The notes beneath the pieces were generated by a model, which was not told the DNA's origin, did not search any database, and was given only the letters and a program-made list of their open reading frames with translations. Both the position numbers and the translations under genes were made by a program. Positions 16,856 to 24,666 of a DNA stretch of 45,194 nucleotides are shown here, piece by piece. The DNA is from Candidatus Zixiibacteriota bacterium (lineage in GTDB: Bacteria > Zixibacteria > MSB-5A5 > JAABVY01 > JAHJOQ01). The DNA lies in NCBI GenBank assembly GCA_020053015.1, contig JAGVNY010000160.1:1-45194 (forward strand), written 5' to 3'. Numbering within the stretch: the stretch's first letter is position 1; every line of letters begins with the position of its first letter.

Positions 16856-17659
16856 ATGAAGTCCATCCTGTCGGTCTCGCTCGCCACACTGATGATCACC
16901 GTCGGGGCTGCTTCGGCAGGAACGCCGGTCAAGCCGAAGGATATCGCCACCACCGATGGCGCTTATAGTAAGGGCAGACTGTTTTTCCCCGAGCTGGAGT
17001 TCGATTTCGGGATCGTCCCTCAAGATGCGGCTGTTTCTCATTCCTTCTGGCTGGTTAACAAGGGAACCGACACCCTTGAGATAATCCAGATAAAACCCGG
17101 GTGAGGCTGCACTCAGGCGCCTCTGACCAAGAGGCTCATCGCTGTCGGCGACAGCGCAGAAATTGAGTTGATATATTCCACCGGTCATCACTCCGGGAAG
17201 CAACGGAAGTCGGCCGATGTCGTAACAAGCGACATCACGAAGACAAACGCAAAAGTCACATTGTTTGCGGACATACGTTCATCCGCGGATTCGATCTCTC
17301 CCATGGTGATTGACCCGGCCATACTCCGGATCCAGCGAGACTCCGTCCGGGCCGAGTACAAGGTCAAGCTGACCAATCGTTCTGATGTTCCGCTTACGCC
17401 AAAGCTCATTTGCACTCCGCCGCGAGATTTTGAAATGAGATACGCCCACAAGGCTATCAAGCCGGGCGAGTCGACCGACATTACTATCAGAGTGTCTGAT
17501 CTCTTTGAGGCACAGACCTCGAAAAAGACCTTCACTTTTGAATTCGACGATGCGGCGAGGACGCGCTTTTCGGTCCCGGTTGAAATCGGCACCTTTCAGC
17601 CACCTCAGACCGCGACCGGAGCTCAACCTGCTTCAGGAGGAACTCCGGGCGGACATTAG
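16856..17659 (+). CDS. Exported DUF1573 selenoprotein candidate, U-Gly-Cys version (second of three)
   Basis: 267 residues if the in-frame UGA at 17102-17104 is read as selenocysteine (codon 83). ATG 16856 follows GAGGAAAG and gives a signal peptide (MKSILSVSLATLMITVGAASA); ATG 16826 in the same frame is an alternative. The part before UGA ends FDFGIVPQDAAVSHSFWLVN, then KGTDTLEIIQIKPG. The part after continues GCTQAPLTKRLIAVGDSAEI. Together they align without a gap to the first paralog, with UGA in place of the first Cys of Cys-Gly-Cys. The second Ig-like domain (PMVIDPAILRIQRDSV to PVEIG) is intact and ends at TAG 17659. A stem-loop starts 14 nt after the UGA. Conventional gene finders would report a 3' or 5' fragment. 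A nonsense pseudogene is the main alternative. Confidence 0.75.
17102..17135 (+). promoter_or_regulatory. UGA-Sec codon and SECIS-like stem-loop, second DUF1573 gene
   Basis: UGA at 17102-17104, 14 nt, then stem GCCTCT (17119-17124), loop GACCA (17125-17129), stem AGAGGC (17130-17135). There are 20 nt between UGA and loop, inside the 16-37 nt range used for bacterial SECIS elements. G is the first loop base, as expected for SelB binding. A second hairpin, GCTGTC-GGC-GACAGC, follows at 17141-17155. Confidence 0.65.
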
Positions 17660-17675
17660 TTGTTCGAAGCCTTGG

Positions 17676-17695
17676 AGCCTCGTGCGGTCGAGGCT
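17676..17695 (+). terminator. Stem-loop after the second DUF1573 gene
   Basis: AGCCTCG (17676-17682), loop TGCGGT, CGAGGCT (17689-17695), 16 bp after the stop. There is no T tract behind it, so it may protect the RNA end rather than terminate by itself. Confidence 0.4.
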
Positions 17696-17710
17696 TAGGA
17701 TTCCACATAA

Positions 17711-17742
17711 GGTCTTGACAAAAGACCATTTGAGGCTATGTT
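17711..17742 (+). promoter_or_regulatory. Candidate promoter with overlapping inverted repeat, third DUF1573 gene
   Basis: TTGACA (17715-17720), 16-nt spacer, TATGTT (17737-17742). The inverted repeat GGTCTT-GACAA-AAGACC (17711-17727) covers the -35 box and could be an operator. A 6-bp hairpin in the leader (GACCGC 17770-17775 with GCGGTC 17781-17786) follows before the GTG start. Confidence 0.45.
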
Positions 17743-17805
17743 TGAATACATGTTTGGGCTTTGTCTGACGACCGCCATAAGCGGTCAGGATGGAGATATA
17801 CAAAG

Positions 17806-18705
17806 GTGAAGCGACTACTATTCCTGCTTCCGGTCATTGTCTTAGCTTTCTTGGCGTTCCACGTGATTCAGAATCGGGCGCTTTCGGAAGAGGACAAGGG
17901 TGAGGCCAAAAAGCAGACTATCACCGACAACAAGCCGGCCACTCCCGCGAAGCAGCAGAGTCCCTATGTTAACGGCAAGGCGCTGCTGACAGAGTCATCG
18001 TTCGACTTCGGCTATTGTCCGGTCAGTTCCACGCTCTATCATCCGTTCTACATCAGGAACGTCGGGAGCGATACGCTGGACATAGTCGACATCAAGCCTG
18101 GGTGAGGCTGCACTAAGGCGCCGCTTTCGAAGCGGTTCCTCGCTGTCGGTGACAGCGCAGAAATAGGGATAAGCTTGACAATCAGCGGGCATCCGACGAC
18201 CGTTAACAAGACTCCGTTGGTTAAGACGAGTGACCCGATGGCAACGGAGCTAAGGCTCAAGCTGTCGGCCAAAGCTGTGGCGAATTTCGATTCAACCTCG
18301 CCACTGCAAGTCGCTCCTTCCAAGGTCAGTTTTCCGTCGGATAAGCGGACTGATCGTATAAAGGTAGTGCTTAAGAACGTGTCAGCTGAGCCGGTGCACC
18401 CGACGCTGATTTCGGATCATCCCGGAGTGATACTGGTTGAAATGCCGGATGGCGAGATCATGCCCGGCGCCTCGCAGACAATTACGGTGGCTGTAGACCC
18501 CAACCTAGCGGACCAGAAGAAGAAGACTTCGTTTACGATTGCGATGTCCGACGTGCAGAACACTCACTACACGATTCCCGTCGAAATAGGAGACTATCCC
18601 CCGCCGGTTGTGAAGCCCCCAGCACACACGTCGATTCAGCCGACCAAACAAGATGCGAAACCTTCGATTCGCCCTACTGAAACAAAGAAGGATGGCGGAT
18701 CCTGA
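17806..18705 (+). CDS. Exported or anchored DUF1573 selenoprotein candidate, U-Gly-Cys version (third of three)
   Basis: 299 residues if UGA at 18103-18105 is read as selenocysteine (codon 100). GTG 17806 has GGAG 10 nt upstream and gives a signal or anchor sequence (MKRLLFLLPVIVLAFLAFHV); TTG 17761 in frame lacks a ribosome site. Before the UGA: FDFGYCPVSSTLYHPFYIRN, then VGSDTLDIVDIKPG. After it: GCTKAPLSKRFLAVGDSAEI. A second Ig-like domain (LQVAPSKVSFPSDKRT to PVEIGDY) and a Pro/Thr/Lys-rich tail follow, ending at TGA 18705. The UGA is at the same homologous position as in the second paralog, and the normal end of this gene is also UGA, so UGA is not reassigned throughout. An extra Cys (GYCPV) is unique to this copy. 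The spaced terminator at 18741 closes the cluster. Confidence 0.75.
18103..18136 (+). promoter_or_regulatory. UGA-Sec codon and SECIS-like stem-loop, third DUF1573 gene
   Basis: UGA at 18103-18105, 14 nt, then stem GCCGCT (18120-18125), loop TTCGA (18126-18130), stem AGCGGT (18131-18136, one G-U pair at the base). Spacing and size are the same as in the second gene. Pair 4 has changed from T-A to G-C with both codons synonymous (Pro and Arg). The loop G is at position 4, which departs from the usual G in the first two loop bases. A second hairpin GCTGTC-GGT-GACAGC lies at 18142-18156. Confidence 0.6.
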
Positions 18706-18740
18706 AGTCGTCTTCAAGAATCGATCATTTGAATTTCCTC

Positions 18741-18770
18741 AGCCGCCTCGATAGAGGCGGCTTTCTTCTG
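18741..18770 (+). terminator. Rho-independent terminator of the DUF1573 cluster
   Basis: AGCCGCCTC (18741-18749), loop GATA, GAGGCGGCT (18754-18762), then TTCTTCTG. A 9-bp stem with a T-rich tail, 35 bp after the third stop. Confidence 0.85.
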
Positions 18771-18866
18771 TTCCTTTCATCAAGCACAGGACGGCGAAAA
18801 ATCTCCCTTTCGCAATTGAATCGAATTTGCTATTAACTACTGAGGCAGAAACCGGACGAGGACGTT

Positions 18867-19769
18867 GTGAATATCCCGATCAGAGCATGGTTGAATTGGA
18901 CGTGGGGGTTCCTCCGGCACTACGTGGGTGGGCTCTACAACAATCTGGGCGAGCACCATGTCTTTCTGCTTGCCGGCGGCTTGGCCTTTTCGTTCTTCGT
19001 GTGCATCATTCCTCTCACACTTATCGTGTTCGCAATCATCGGCGGTCTATTGGAGAAAGGCTCCCTGACGAGTGAGTTGAATTCCCTCGTCGACAAGGTT
19101 GTGCCTTACCAATCGTATGCATCCCACGTTAAGCGTCTGGTGTCATCGCGCGTAGATGAATTCCGAATCTACAAAGGCGTGGCCGGGTTGATCGGCACGG
19201 CCGGCCTGCTATTCGCCGCAAGCGGTCTTTTCGCAAGCATGCGTACTATCCTGAATACGGTCTATCAGATCAAGAGCAGCCAGTCCATCTACCTGCGCAA
19301 GCTCAAGGACATCGGACTGGTTCTGCTGGTGGTCGTCTACTTCCTGCTTGCGACCACGCTCCTTCCATCTATATCCATCATCCACGACTTCGCCGACAGG
19401 ATTGAGATTCTGAGTCCGTTTGACTTGACAGGAATCGCCGAAGTTGGTATGGAAGCTGCGTCCGTCGTCGTAATCCTCATTGCGTTTCTCGCCCTCTACT
19501 TCCTCGTCCCGCAGCAACGACTGTCGAAGGGGACCGTAATCCTGAGTGCAATGTGGGCTGCGGGACTGTGGAAAGCAGCGGAACAGCTCTTCGGCTACTA
19601 TATCACCGAAATGGCAAATGTGAGAGAAGTCTATGGGGCCTACTCTCTCACGATTGCGGTCGTCTTCTGGATATACTACACTTCAATCGTCTTCATAATC
19701 GGCGCGGAAATAGGACAGCTATACCGAACTCGGCATTCGGCGGGCACAGTAGCACAAAGAATGAGATGA
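18867..19769 (+). CDS. YihY/BrkB-family inner-membrane protein
   Basis: 300 residues with six hydrophobic segments. The pattern HHVFLLAGGLAFSFFVCIIP in the first helix, the loop ASGLFASMRTILNTVY and the late EVYGAYSLTIAVVFWIYYTS with IGAEIGQLYR are typical for the YihY family (formerly called ribonuclease BN or BrkB by mistake). These are thought to be transporters or lipid-handling membrane proteins; the true activity is unsettled. GTG 18867 has GAGGA 4 nt upstream. It begins about 100 bp after the DUF1573 terminator, so it is a separate unit. Confidence 0.9.
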   Translation: MNIPIRAWLNWTWGFLRHYVGGLYNNLGEHHVFLLAGGLAFSFFVCIIPLTLIVFAIIGGLLEKGSLTSELNSLVDKVVPYQSYASHVKRLVSSRVDEFRIYKGVAGLIGTAGLLFAASGLFASMRTILNTVYQIKSSQSIYLRKLKDIGLVLLVVVYFLLATTLLPSISIIHDFADRIEILSPFDLTGIAEVGMEAASVVVILIAFLALYFLVPQQRLSKGTVILSAMWAAGLWKAAEQLFGYYITEMANVREVYGAYSLTIAVVFWIYYTSIVFIIGAEIGQLYRTRHSAGTVAQRMR

Positions 19770-19823
19770 AGGGATTGTCCGGCTCGTCGTGAGCTTGATC
19801 GCATCAGCGACAACAAAAGGGCT

Positions 19824-21416
19824 TTACGGATAGTAAGGTTCCGGACCTCCGGCGAAGATGTAGTTAATCAGGAACACTACGTCATCGATGTCGATTCCGC
19901 CGGAGCAATCCGCATCACCTGACTTCTCGGGGTCGGGGGCCGGTCCGCCAGCGAAGATGTACATGACCAGATAGACAACGTCATCGATATCGATGAATCC
20001 GGAACCGTTGGCATCAGCCGCCACGAAATCCGGCACGAGGTTGTTTCGAAACACATAGCTTGACACATCCCAGTTCGATACTCCCATATCCGGCTTGTAG
20101 GACCACTGGTAGTACACATACATCGACAAGTCGGGTGAGGCGCCGAGCGATATCCAGCCGTCAATCAGGCTGTAGCAGAATTGGTTTAGCCCAAGCTTCA
20201 CGCCATCCACCAAGACGGAGTCCACGGAGTGCAGCGGTTTCCTCTTCAGATAATAGAGCTTCCGGCCCGATTGAACGGGTACCGACTCGCGATAATAGCC
20301 AACTCCATCGCGGTCGACGTCTGCAAACTGGATTTCCTCGATGACGCTCGAGTAGCCGCTGCTTGAAACCCAGACGGGGTCGGTCGTAAGCGTGGTTCCG
20401 AGATTCTCGTAGATAAAAACTTCTGACCACCAACGTCCCGCGGCCAGATCCATGTCGCCGTCGTAGTCGATGTCGCACCACGTCGCCGACGAACCGTAGC
20501 CACCCGTGCTGGACTGCCAGTACGGCGAAGTTCCGAGCGTTCCTCCGCTGTTGCGATAGACCTTGAACTTGCCTTGACCGCCGAGTTGATCGTTGTCCGC
20601 GACTGCCAGATCGAGGAGGCCGTCGTTGTCTATGTCGCCGAATGCAAGCGTGTTTGATGACTGAACATCAGAGGACTGCCACGAGGGAGCCAAAGATAGC
20701 ACTCCTCCGCTATTCAGATATATCTGCACCGGATGCGAATCGCCGCAGAAGGCGAGGTCAAGATCGCCGTCGTTGTCCACGTCGCCTATCGCGACGTCGA
20801 TCATGTAGGCGGTATTCGACGATTTCCAGGAAGGAAGAGTCTCAATTGACCCACCCATGTTGTAGTATACCCGCTGCTTCTCTGCGTGGCTTGAATAGCC
20901 TTCACCGCATGCAAATGCAAGATCAAGATCGCCATCGCCATCGAGATCGCCCAGACCACAGGAGAACGACCAAGTAGAGTCAAGAGATTTCCACCACGGA
21001 GTGTACGGCATGGTACCCATGATGTTCTGGTAGCAGCATTGATGATTGGATGTCGAGAATCCTCCGGAACCGAGGAAGTTCGCAACCACATACTCCGGGT
21101 AGCCGTCGTAGTTGAGATCGCCTACCGCGCAATGACCAGTATACTCTGCGTCTGAGGACTGCCATGTGTAGTTGATAGGAAGTACGCCTGCGTTATTTCG
21201 AAACATGTAGTTGCGTATCTTTGCCATGTCGTTTCCGTTTGACAGATACAAATCGAGATAGCCATCTCGGTTAACATCTCCCCATTGGAGACCTGTGTGG
21301 TACTTCCCATCACCGTTGTTATTCTGCCAATATGGTGAGGTCTCGATTTGCATCGCCGCGAAAGCGCCCGATGACGCAAATGCGACCAGTCCGACAATCA
21401 GTATGAATCGTTGCAT
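19824..21416 (-). CDS. Secreted FG-GAP (integrin-like) repeat protein with dockerin-like C-terminus
   Basis: 530 residues from ATG 21416 (GGAGAG 8 nt upstream; signal peptide MQRFILIVGLVAFASSGAFA). Six or seven FG-GAP/VCBS repeats follow with Ca-binding loops such as DVNRDGYLDLYLSNGND, DLDGDGDLDLAF, DVDNDGDLDLAFCGD and DIDNDGLLDLAVADND, forming a beta-propeller. The last 65 residues hold two dockerin-like EF-hand loops (DANGSGFIDIDDVVYLVMYI and DADCSGGIDIDDVVFLINYI), each ending in IFAGGP. Such tails are very common in Zixibacteria-type genomes. The protein is probably on the cell surface. It lacks the NYPNPFN sorting domain of its neighbour, so the two may use different export or anchoring signals. 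Confidence 0.85.
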   Translation of the reverse strand: MQRFILIVGLVAFASSGAFAAMQIETSPYWQNNNGDGKYHTGLQWGDVNRDGYLDLYLSNGNDMAKIRNYMFRNNAGVLPINYTWQSSDAEYTGHCAVGDLNYDGYPEYVVANFLGSGGFSTSNHQCCYQNIMGTMPYTPWWKSLDSTWSFSCGLGDLDGDGDLDLAFACGEGYSSHAEKQRVYYNMGGSIETLPSWKSSNTAYMIDVAIGDVDNDGDLDLAFCGDSHPVQIYLNSGGVLSLAPSWQSSDVQSSNTLAFGDIDNDGLLDLAVADNDQLGGQGKFKVYRNSGGTLGTSPYWQSSTGGYGSSATWCDIDYDGDMDLAAGRWWSEVFIYENLGTTLTTDPVWVSSSGYSSVIEEIQFADVDRDGVGYYRESVPVQSGRKLYYLKRKPLHSVDSVLVDGVKLGLNQFCYSLIDGWISLGASPDLSMYVYYQWSYKPDMGVSNWDVSSYVFRNNLVPDFVAADANGSGFIDIDDVVYLVMYIFAGGPAPDPEKSGDADCSGGIDIDDVVFLINYIFAGGPEPYYP

Positions 21417-21579
21417 TGCAGGTTCTCTCCTATCTTCTCCAAGACCTGTGCGCCGAGCTGGAACCGAAGCGCAATGGCGCTTTCGGAAGGAGCAACAAAA
21501 CTCAAATGCCAAGTAATGATACGCAAGCAGACTCAGCGTCCTATTCCAAATATAGGCGAGAGCGGGAATCAGACAAGCA

Positions 21580-24300
21580 CTATTTGATCAGCGCCATCTT
21601 ACGGATGCTGGAGCTTCTGTCGCTGGAAACTCTATAGAAGTAAATACCTGAGGGATTGTCGGTTGCGTCGTACACGACATGGTGCCAACCAGCGGGAAGA
21701 CTCCGCTGACGTTCAGTATAAACAACCTGGCCGAGCAGATTCAGCACCTCGAGCGATACATCCGAATGTGTCGGGATGAAGAAAGAAATCGTGGTGCTCG
21801 GATTGAACGGATTCGGGTAGTTCTGCGCAAGTTCGAACGACCCGGGAAGCAGATCGTCGTTCTGCTCATCCGCAGAAGTTGCGGAGTAGTTGTACGAGCC
21901 CACGAGAATGTCATTCCCTGCCTCTTCTCTGCTGCCCATCCAAATCGCAGTACGCACCCTGCCGCTCAACGCGACACCGCTGTGCTGCTGTTCCGAATGT
22001 ATCGCGTCCGAAACGGATTGCACTCCGTGTATCCCGGGAATGGCGCAGTAGATCCGTGAGTGGCCGGACCTGCTGTCAGACCAAGTCACTCCGCAGAAGC
22101 CTTCGTGATCCACCGAGACGGAAACGTCACGGTATTCAAGAGTCGAATTGTCGGATACCGCGATCTCGCCCCCGAGGGGTACACCTGTCGATGAGAATCT
22201 CCTCGCAATGACTGCGTTTTCACCCGCATCCGTTGTTTGAATCACAGCTATCACAAATGCCGAATGCTTCTGATCATAGTCAACGTCGAGCGAAGAGTGA
22301 GTGATGTCAGGACTGTCACAAGGGTACATAGTGTTAGCGCCGAAAGGAGTTCCTGAACTCGAGTAGAGCTGGTAGAACGCGATGTCTCGGGGGCCAACCT
22401 CGGCCAACCAAGCCACGACGAACGATCCGTCCGCAGCCATCCCGACGCGCGGAGATGCGCAGACACCCATCGACGAAGACGTATTGACTCGATTGTTGCT
22501 TCCTGTCATGTTGCCATCAGCAGAGATCAACTGCACGTAGATGTCGCCAGCGCCATTGCGAAAATCCTGCCATGTTACAGCAGACTGGCCGGAGATTGAG
22601 TATGCAGCATCCGGCGAGTCCTTCATCGCTCCGGAAACATCGTCACTTATGCAGACCTCATTGTCATCTGGAGCAGAGAATCGGTAACGACGGGCAAAGA
22701 CTCTTTGTCCAGCAGACTCTTCTGTCTGCCGAGCATCAACCCATGCGACAATGGCCTGACCTTCGCCGTTGGAGCCGATCGTCGGCTCGCACTGCAGCGC
22801 TCGACCGATGTCCTGGTTCACCTTGAGATTATCGCCGATCAGGATGCCATCCTCCGAGACGAACTGCACGAAGACGTCTCCCTCATCGAATCGACGATCT
22901 TCCCATGCCGCGCCGAACACACCGTGGTCTGTCAGCGCAATCTGAGGCTCGATTTGCTGGGCGCCCGTTGCCGGTGACGCAACGCATTTCTCTCCACCCT
23001 CCGGCAGTCCTGAGGAATCGAGAAATCGGATGGCAACATCTGCCTCACCCGATCGCAAGTCTGTCCAGACAGTAACGGCGCCGTCATCGCTGGCGCAATC
23101 TATCCGTGGGCTGAATCTGTCGCCCGCGATCCCTGCTGAGGACACTTGCGTGTTAGAGCCTGAGCGAACTCCGGATGATGTCAGAGCTGATGTAATAATG
23201 CTGGCGAATTCGCTATGGCTTGCCCATGCCGCGCGAACCGTGCCGTTTGACGATGCATCCGCTGCAATATCCCAGCATATCTGATTCGGGTCATCGCACA
23301 TCGATATGTTTGAGCCGATCTTAATCCCTGTATAATCCACCCTCTGGGCGAACACGCGTTGTCCGTTGTTCCTGGTGTCGAGCCAGAACGCGATGAAGCC
23401 TGTCCCTGCGAGATGCGCCGCAGCCGCAGAGAATTGGTCAGCAGAGCTGTAGATTGCATCCGGAAGCGCAATCAATCCTGATCGCGGACTACCGTCTATC
23501 GCATATATCCTCATGAGCACACCGGCTCCGACTGCCGAGATCGCATCCCATGATACCGCAAATCCGTGAGAACCGGCAGATGCTAATCGAGGCGCCCAGA
23601 ATGCGGTCTCTGGTGACGAATTGCTGAGTTGGAAATTGACACCGACTGGACTTAGCGTCGGGCCAAGGAGTTGACAGAATGCATTGACGCCGTCGCGAGA
23701 GTCTTCCCAGACAACAGCCGCACCTCCACCTGAGAGCCAGACGACATCCGGAAGGTTGCAGTGGTTATCTTCAGTATCATCGTTTATGGTCACGGGATAT
23801 GTAGCTGGGTTGAGGTCATTGTCGAATGCCTGGGCGTGTATGCTGCCATCTGCGCCGACCCAAACAAGAATCACTCTTCCAGCGCTGTCTACATCGCATG
23901 ACGGCATTCTCTCATCGCTGAAACTTCCGTCATTCACCAGCTTTGTTTCCGACGCTATCGGATCGCCGAGCGCCGAAAACCGCTGCCCGAATATGCCGAA
24001 ATCGCCGTTGCGGTCATCTTCCCACACAACTGCAACTGAGCCATCCGGAAAGACAGCCAAGTCCGCGAATCTCTGCTCGAAGGTCTCCGGACTATCATCA
24101 TCATTAAGTTGGATATCTCCCGACAGCGACAAGCCCGATTCGAGATGAGCAGCATTGGGATTGAGTCTTTCGCTTCTAATCGAGCTGGTTCGCACAGCGC
24201 ATCTCGCGTGTCTCTCTTTGTATTCGTCGAGTCGGTTAGATGCAACCGCTTGCGAACACATTAGCAGAATGACCGGGACATTGAATAGAAGTCGTTTCAT
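21580..24300 (-). CDS. Large secreted beta-propeller protein with type IX-like sorting domain
   Basis: 906 residues from ATG 24300 (signal peptide MKRLLFNVPVILLMCSQAVA); an in-frame extension to 24333 exists. The body is built of many repeats of about 50-55 residues with the forms AVVWEDDRNGDFGIFGQRFS, AAVVWEDSRDGVNAFCQL and AVTWQDFRNGAGDIYVQLIS, probably one or more beta-propellers. The last 85 residues are a FlgD-like/Por sorting domain: FELAQNYPNPFNPSTTISFF to GIYFYRVSSD and ending MALIK. That domain directs outer-membrane passage through the type IX system in Bacteroidetes. No enzymatic motif was seen. It lies 164 bp upstream of the FG-GAP gene on the same strand and the two may be expressed together. 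Confidence 0.85.
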   Translation of the reverse strand: MKRLLFNVPVILLMCSQAVASNRLDEYKERHARCAVRTSSIRSERLNPNAAHLESGLSLSGDIQLNDDDSPETFEQRFADLAVFPDGSVAVVWEDDRNGDFGIFGQRFSALGDPIASETKLVNDGSFSDERMPSCDVDSAGRVILVWVGADGSIHAQAFDNDLNPATYPVTINDDTEDNHCNLPDVVWLSGGGAAVVWEDSRDGVNAFCQLLGPTLSPVGVNFQLSNSSPETAFWAPRLASAGSHGFAVSWDAISAVGAGVLMRIYAIDGSPRSGLIALPDAIYSSADQFSAAAAHLAGTGFIAFWLDTRNNGQRVFAQRVDYTGIKIGSNISMCDDPNQICWDIAADASSNGTVRAAWASHSEFASIITSALTSSGVRSGSNTQVSSAGIAGDRFSPRIDCASDDGAVTVWTDLRSGEADVAIRFLDSSGLPEGGEKCVASPATGAQQIEPQIALTDHGVFGAAWEDRRFDEGDVFVQFVSEDGILIGDNLKVNQDIGRALQCEPTIGSNGEGQAIVAWVDARQTEESAGQRVFARRYRFSAPDDNEVCISDDVSGAMKDSPDAAYSISGQSAVTWQDFRNGAGDIYVQLISADGNMTGSNNRVNTSSSMGVCASPRVGMAADGSFVVAWLAEVGPRDIAFYQLYSSSGTPFGANTMYPCDSPDITHSSLDVDYDQKHSAFVIAVIQTTDAGENAVIARRFSSTGVPLGGEIAVSDNSTLEYRDVSVSVDHEGFCGVTWSDSRSGHSRIYCAIPGIHGVQSVSDAIHSEQQHSGVALSGRVRTAIWMGSREEAGNDILVGSYNYSATSADEQNDDLLPGSFELAQNYPNPFNPSTTISFFIPTHSDVSLEVLNLLGQVVYTERQRSLPAGWHHVVYDATDNPSGIYFYRVSSDRSSSIRKMALIK

Positions 24301-24666
24301 ACACACCACCGCACTTTGTTCACACTTTTGCAAACCGCATGCCGCGACGAAACAATCGATTAGTCGAATGCTCCTGTCGCGGCTTGGCCGTCAGGCGAAT
24401 GATGGGAGATCGACAGCGTTGTCCGCGAAGCAGTAAGCCCCTGTGCAGTTTCTGAGCGTTGGTCTTTGCTCGAGTTGTTCAGATTCCGAGCAGTGTGGGC
24501 GTCCGACGCCGATCACAAATCCTGCAACTCTCTGCAACCTTGTGCGATTGCTGCCGTAATCGCTCTTGGAGCGAGCTGACATGCGAAGGTCGGGTGTCGG
24601 GAACTCAATCTGAGGTGCAGGTTCCCGCCATCCTACTGCCGACCCGATTCGAAGCAGGAGGAGACG
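24301..24666. other. Divergent intergenic region
   Basis: 366 bp between the divergent sorting-domain and DUF5916 genes. It should carry promoters for both. Apart from the AGGAGGAG ribosome site near 24656 for the DUF5916 gene I see no clear element. Confidence 0.5.

Noticed and set aside
16826-17104. Reading genes 2 and 3 of the DUF1573 cluster as pseudogenes broken by a nonsense mutation
   Set aside because: Two independent stops at exactly the same Cys codon, no frameshift or other decay, intact downstream halves and a covarying stem after each make this unlikely, though not impossible.
16412-17203. 263-codon minus-strand frame across the first two DUF1573 genes
   Set aside because: Antisense, covers a promoter and a signal peptide, no recognisable domain.
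17168-17659. Separate short genes starting at ATG 17168 and 18175 after the UGA codons
   Set aside because: They would start inside the DUF1573 domain without ribosome site or signal peptide; they are the second halves of the Sec genes.
17102-18105. General reassignment of UGA to an amino acid
   Set aside because: Many genes here, including gene 1 and gene 3 of the cluster and the sigma-54 pilin neighbours, end properly at TGA, and Trp is written TGG.
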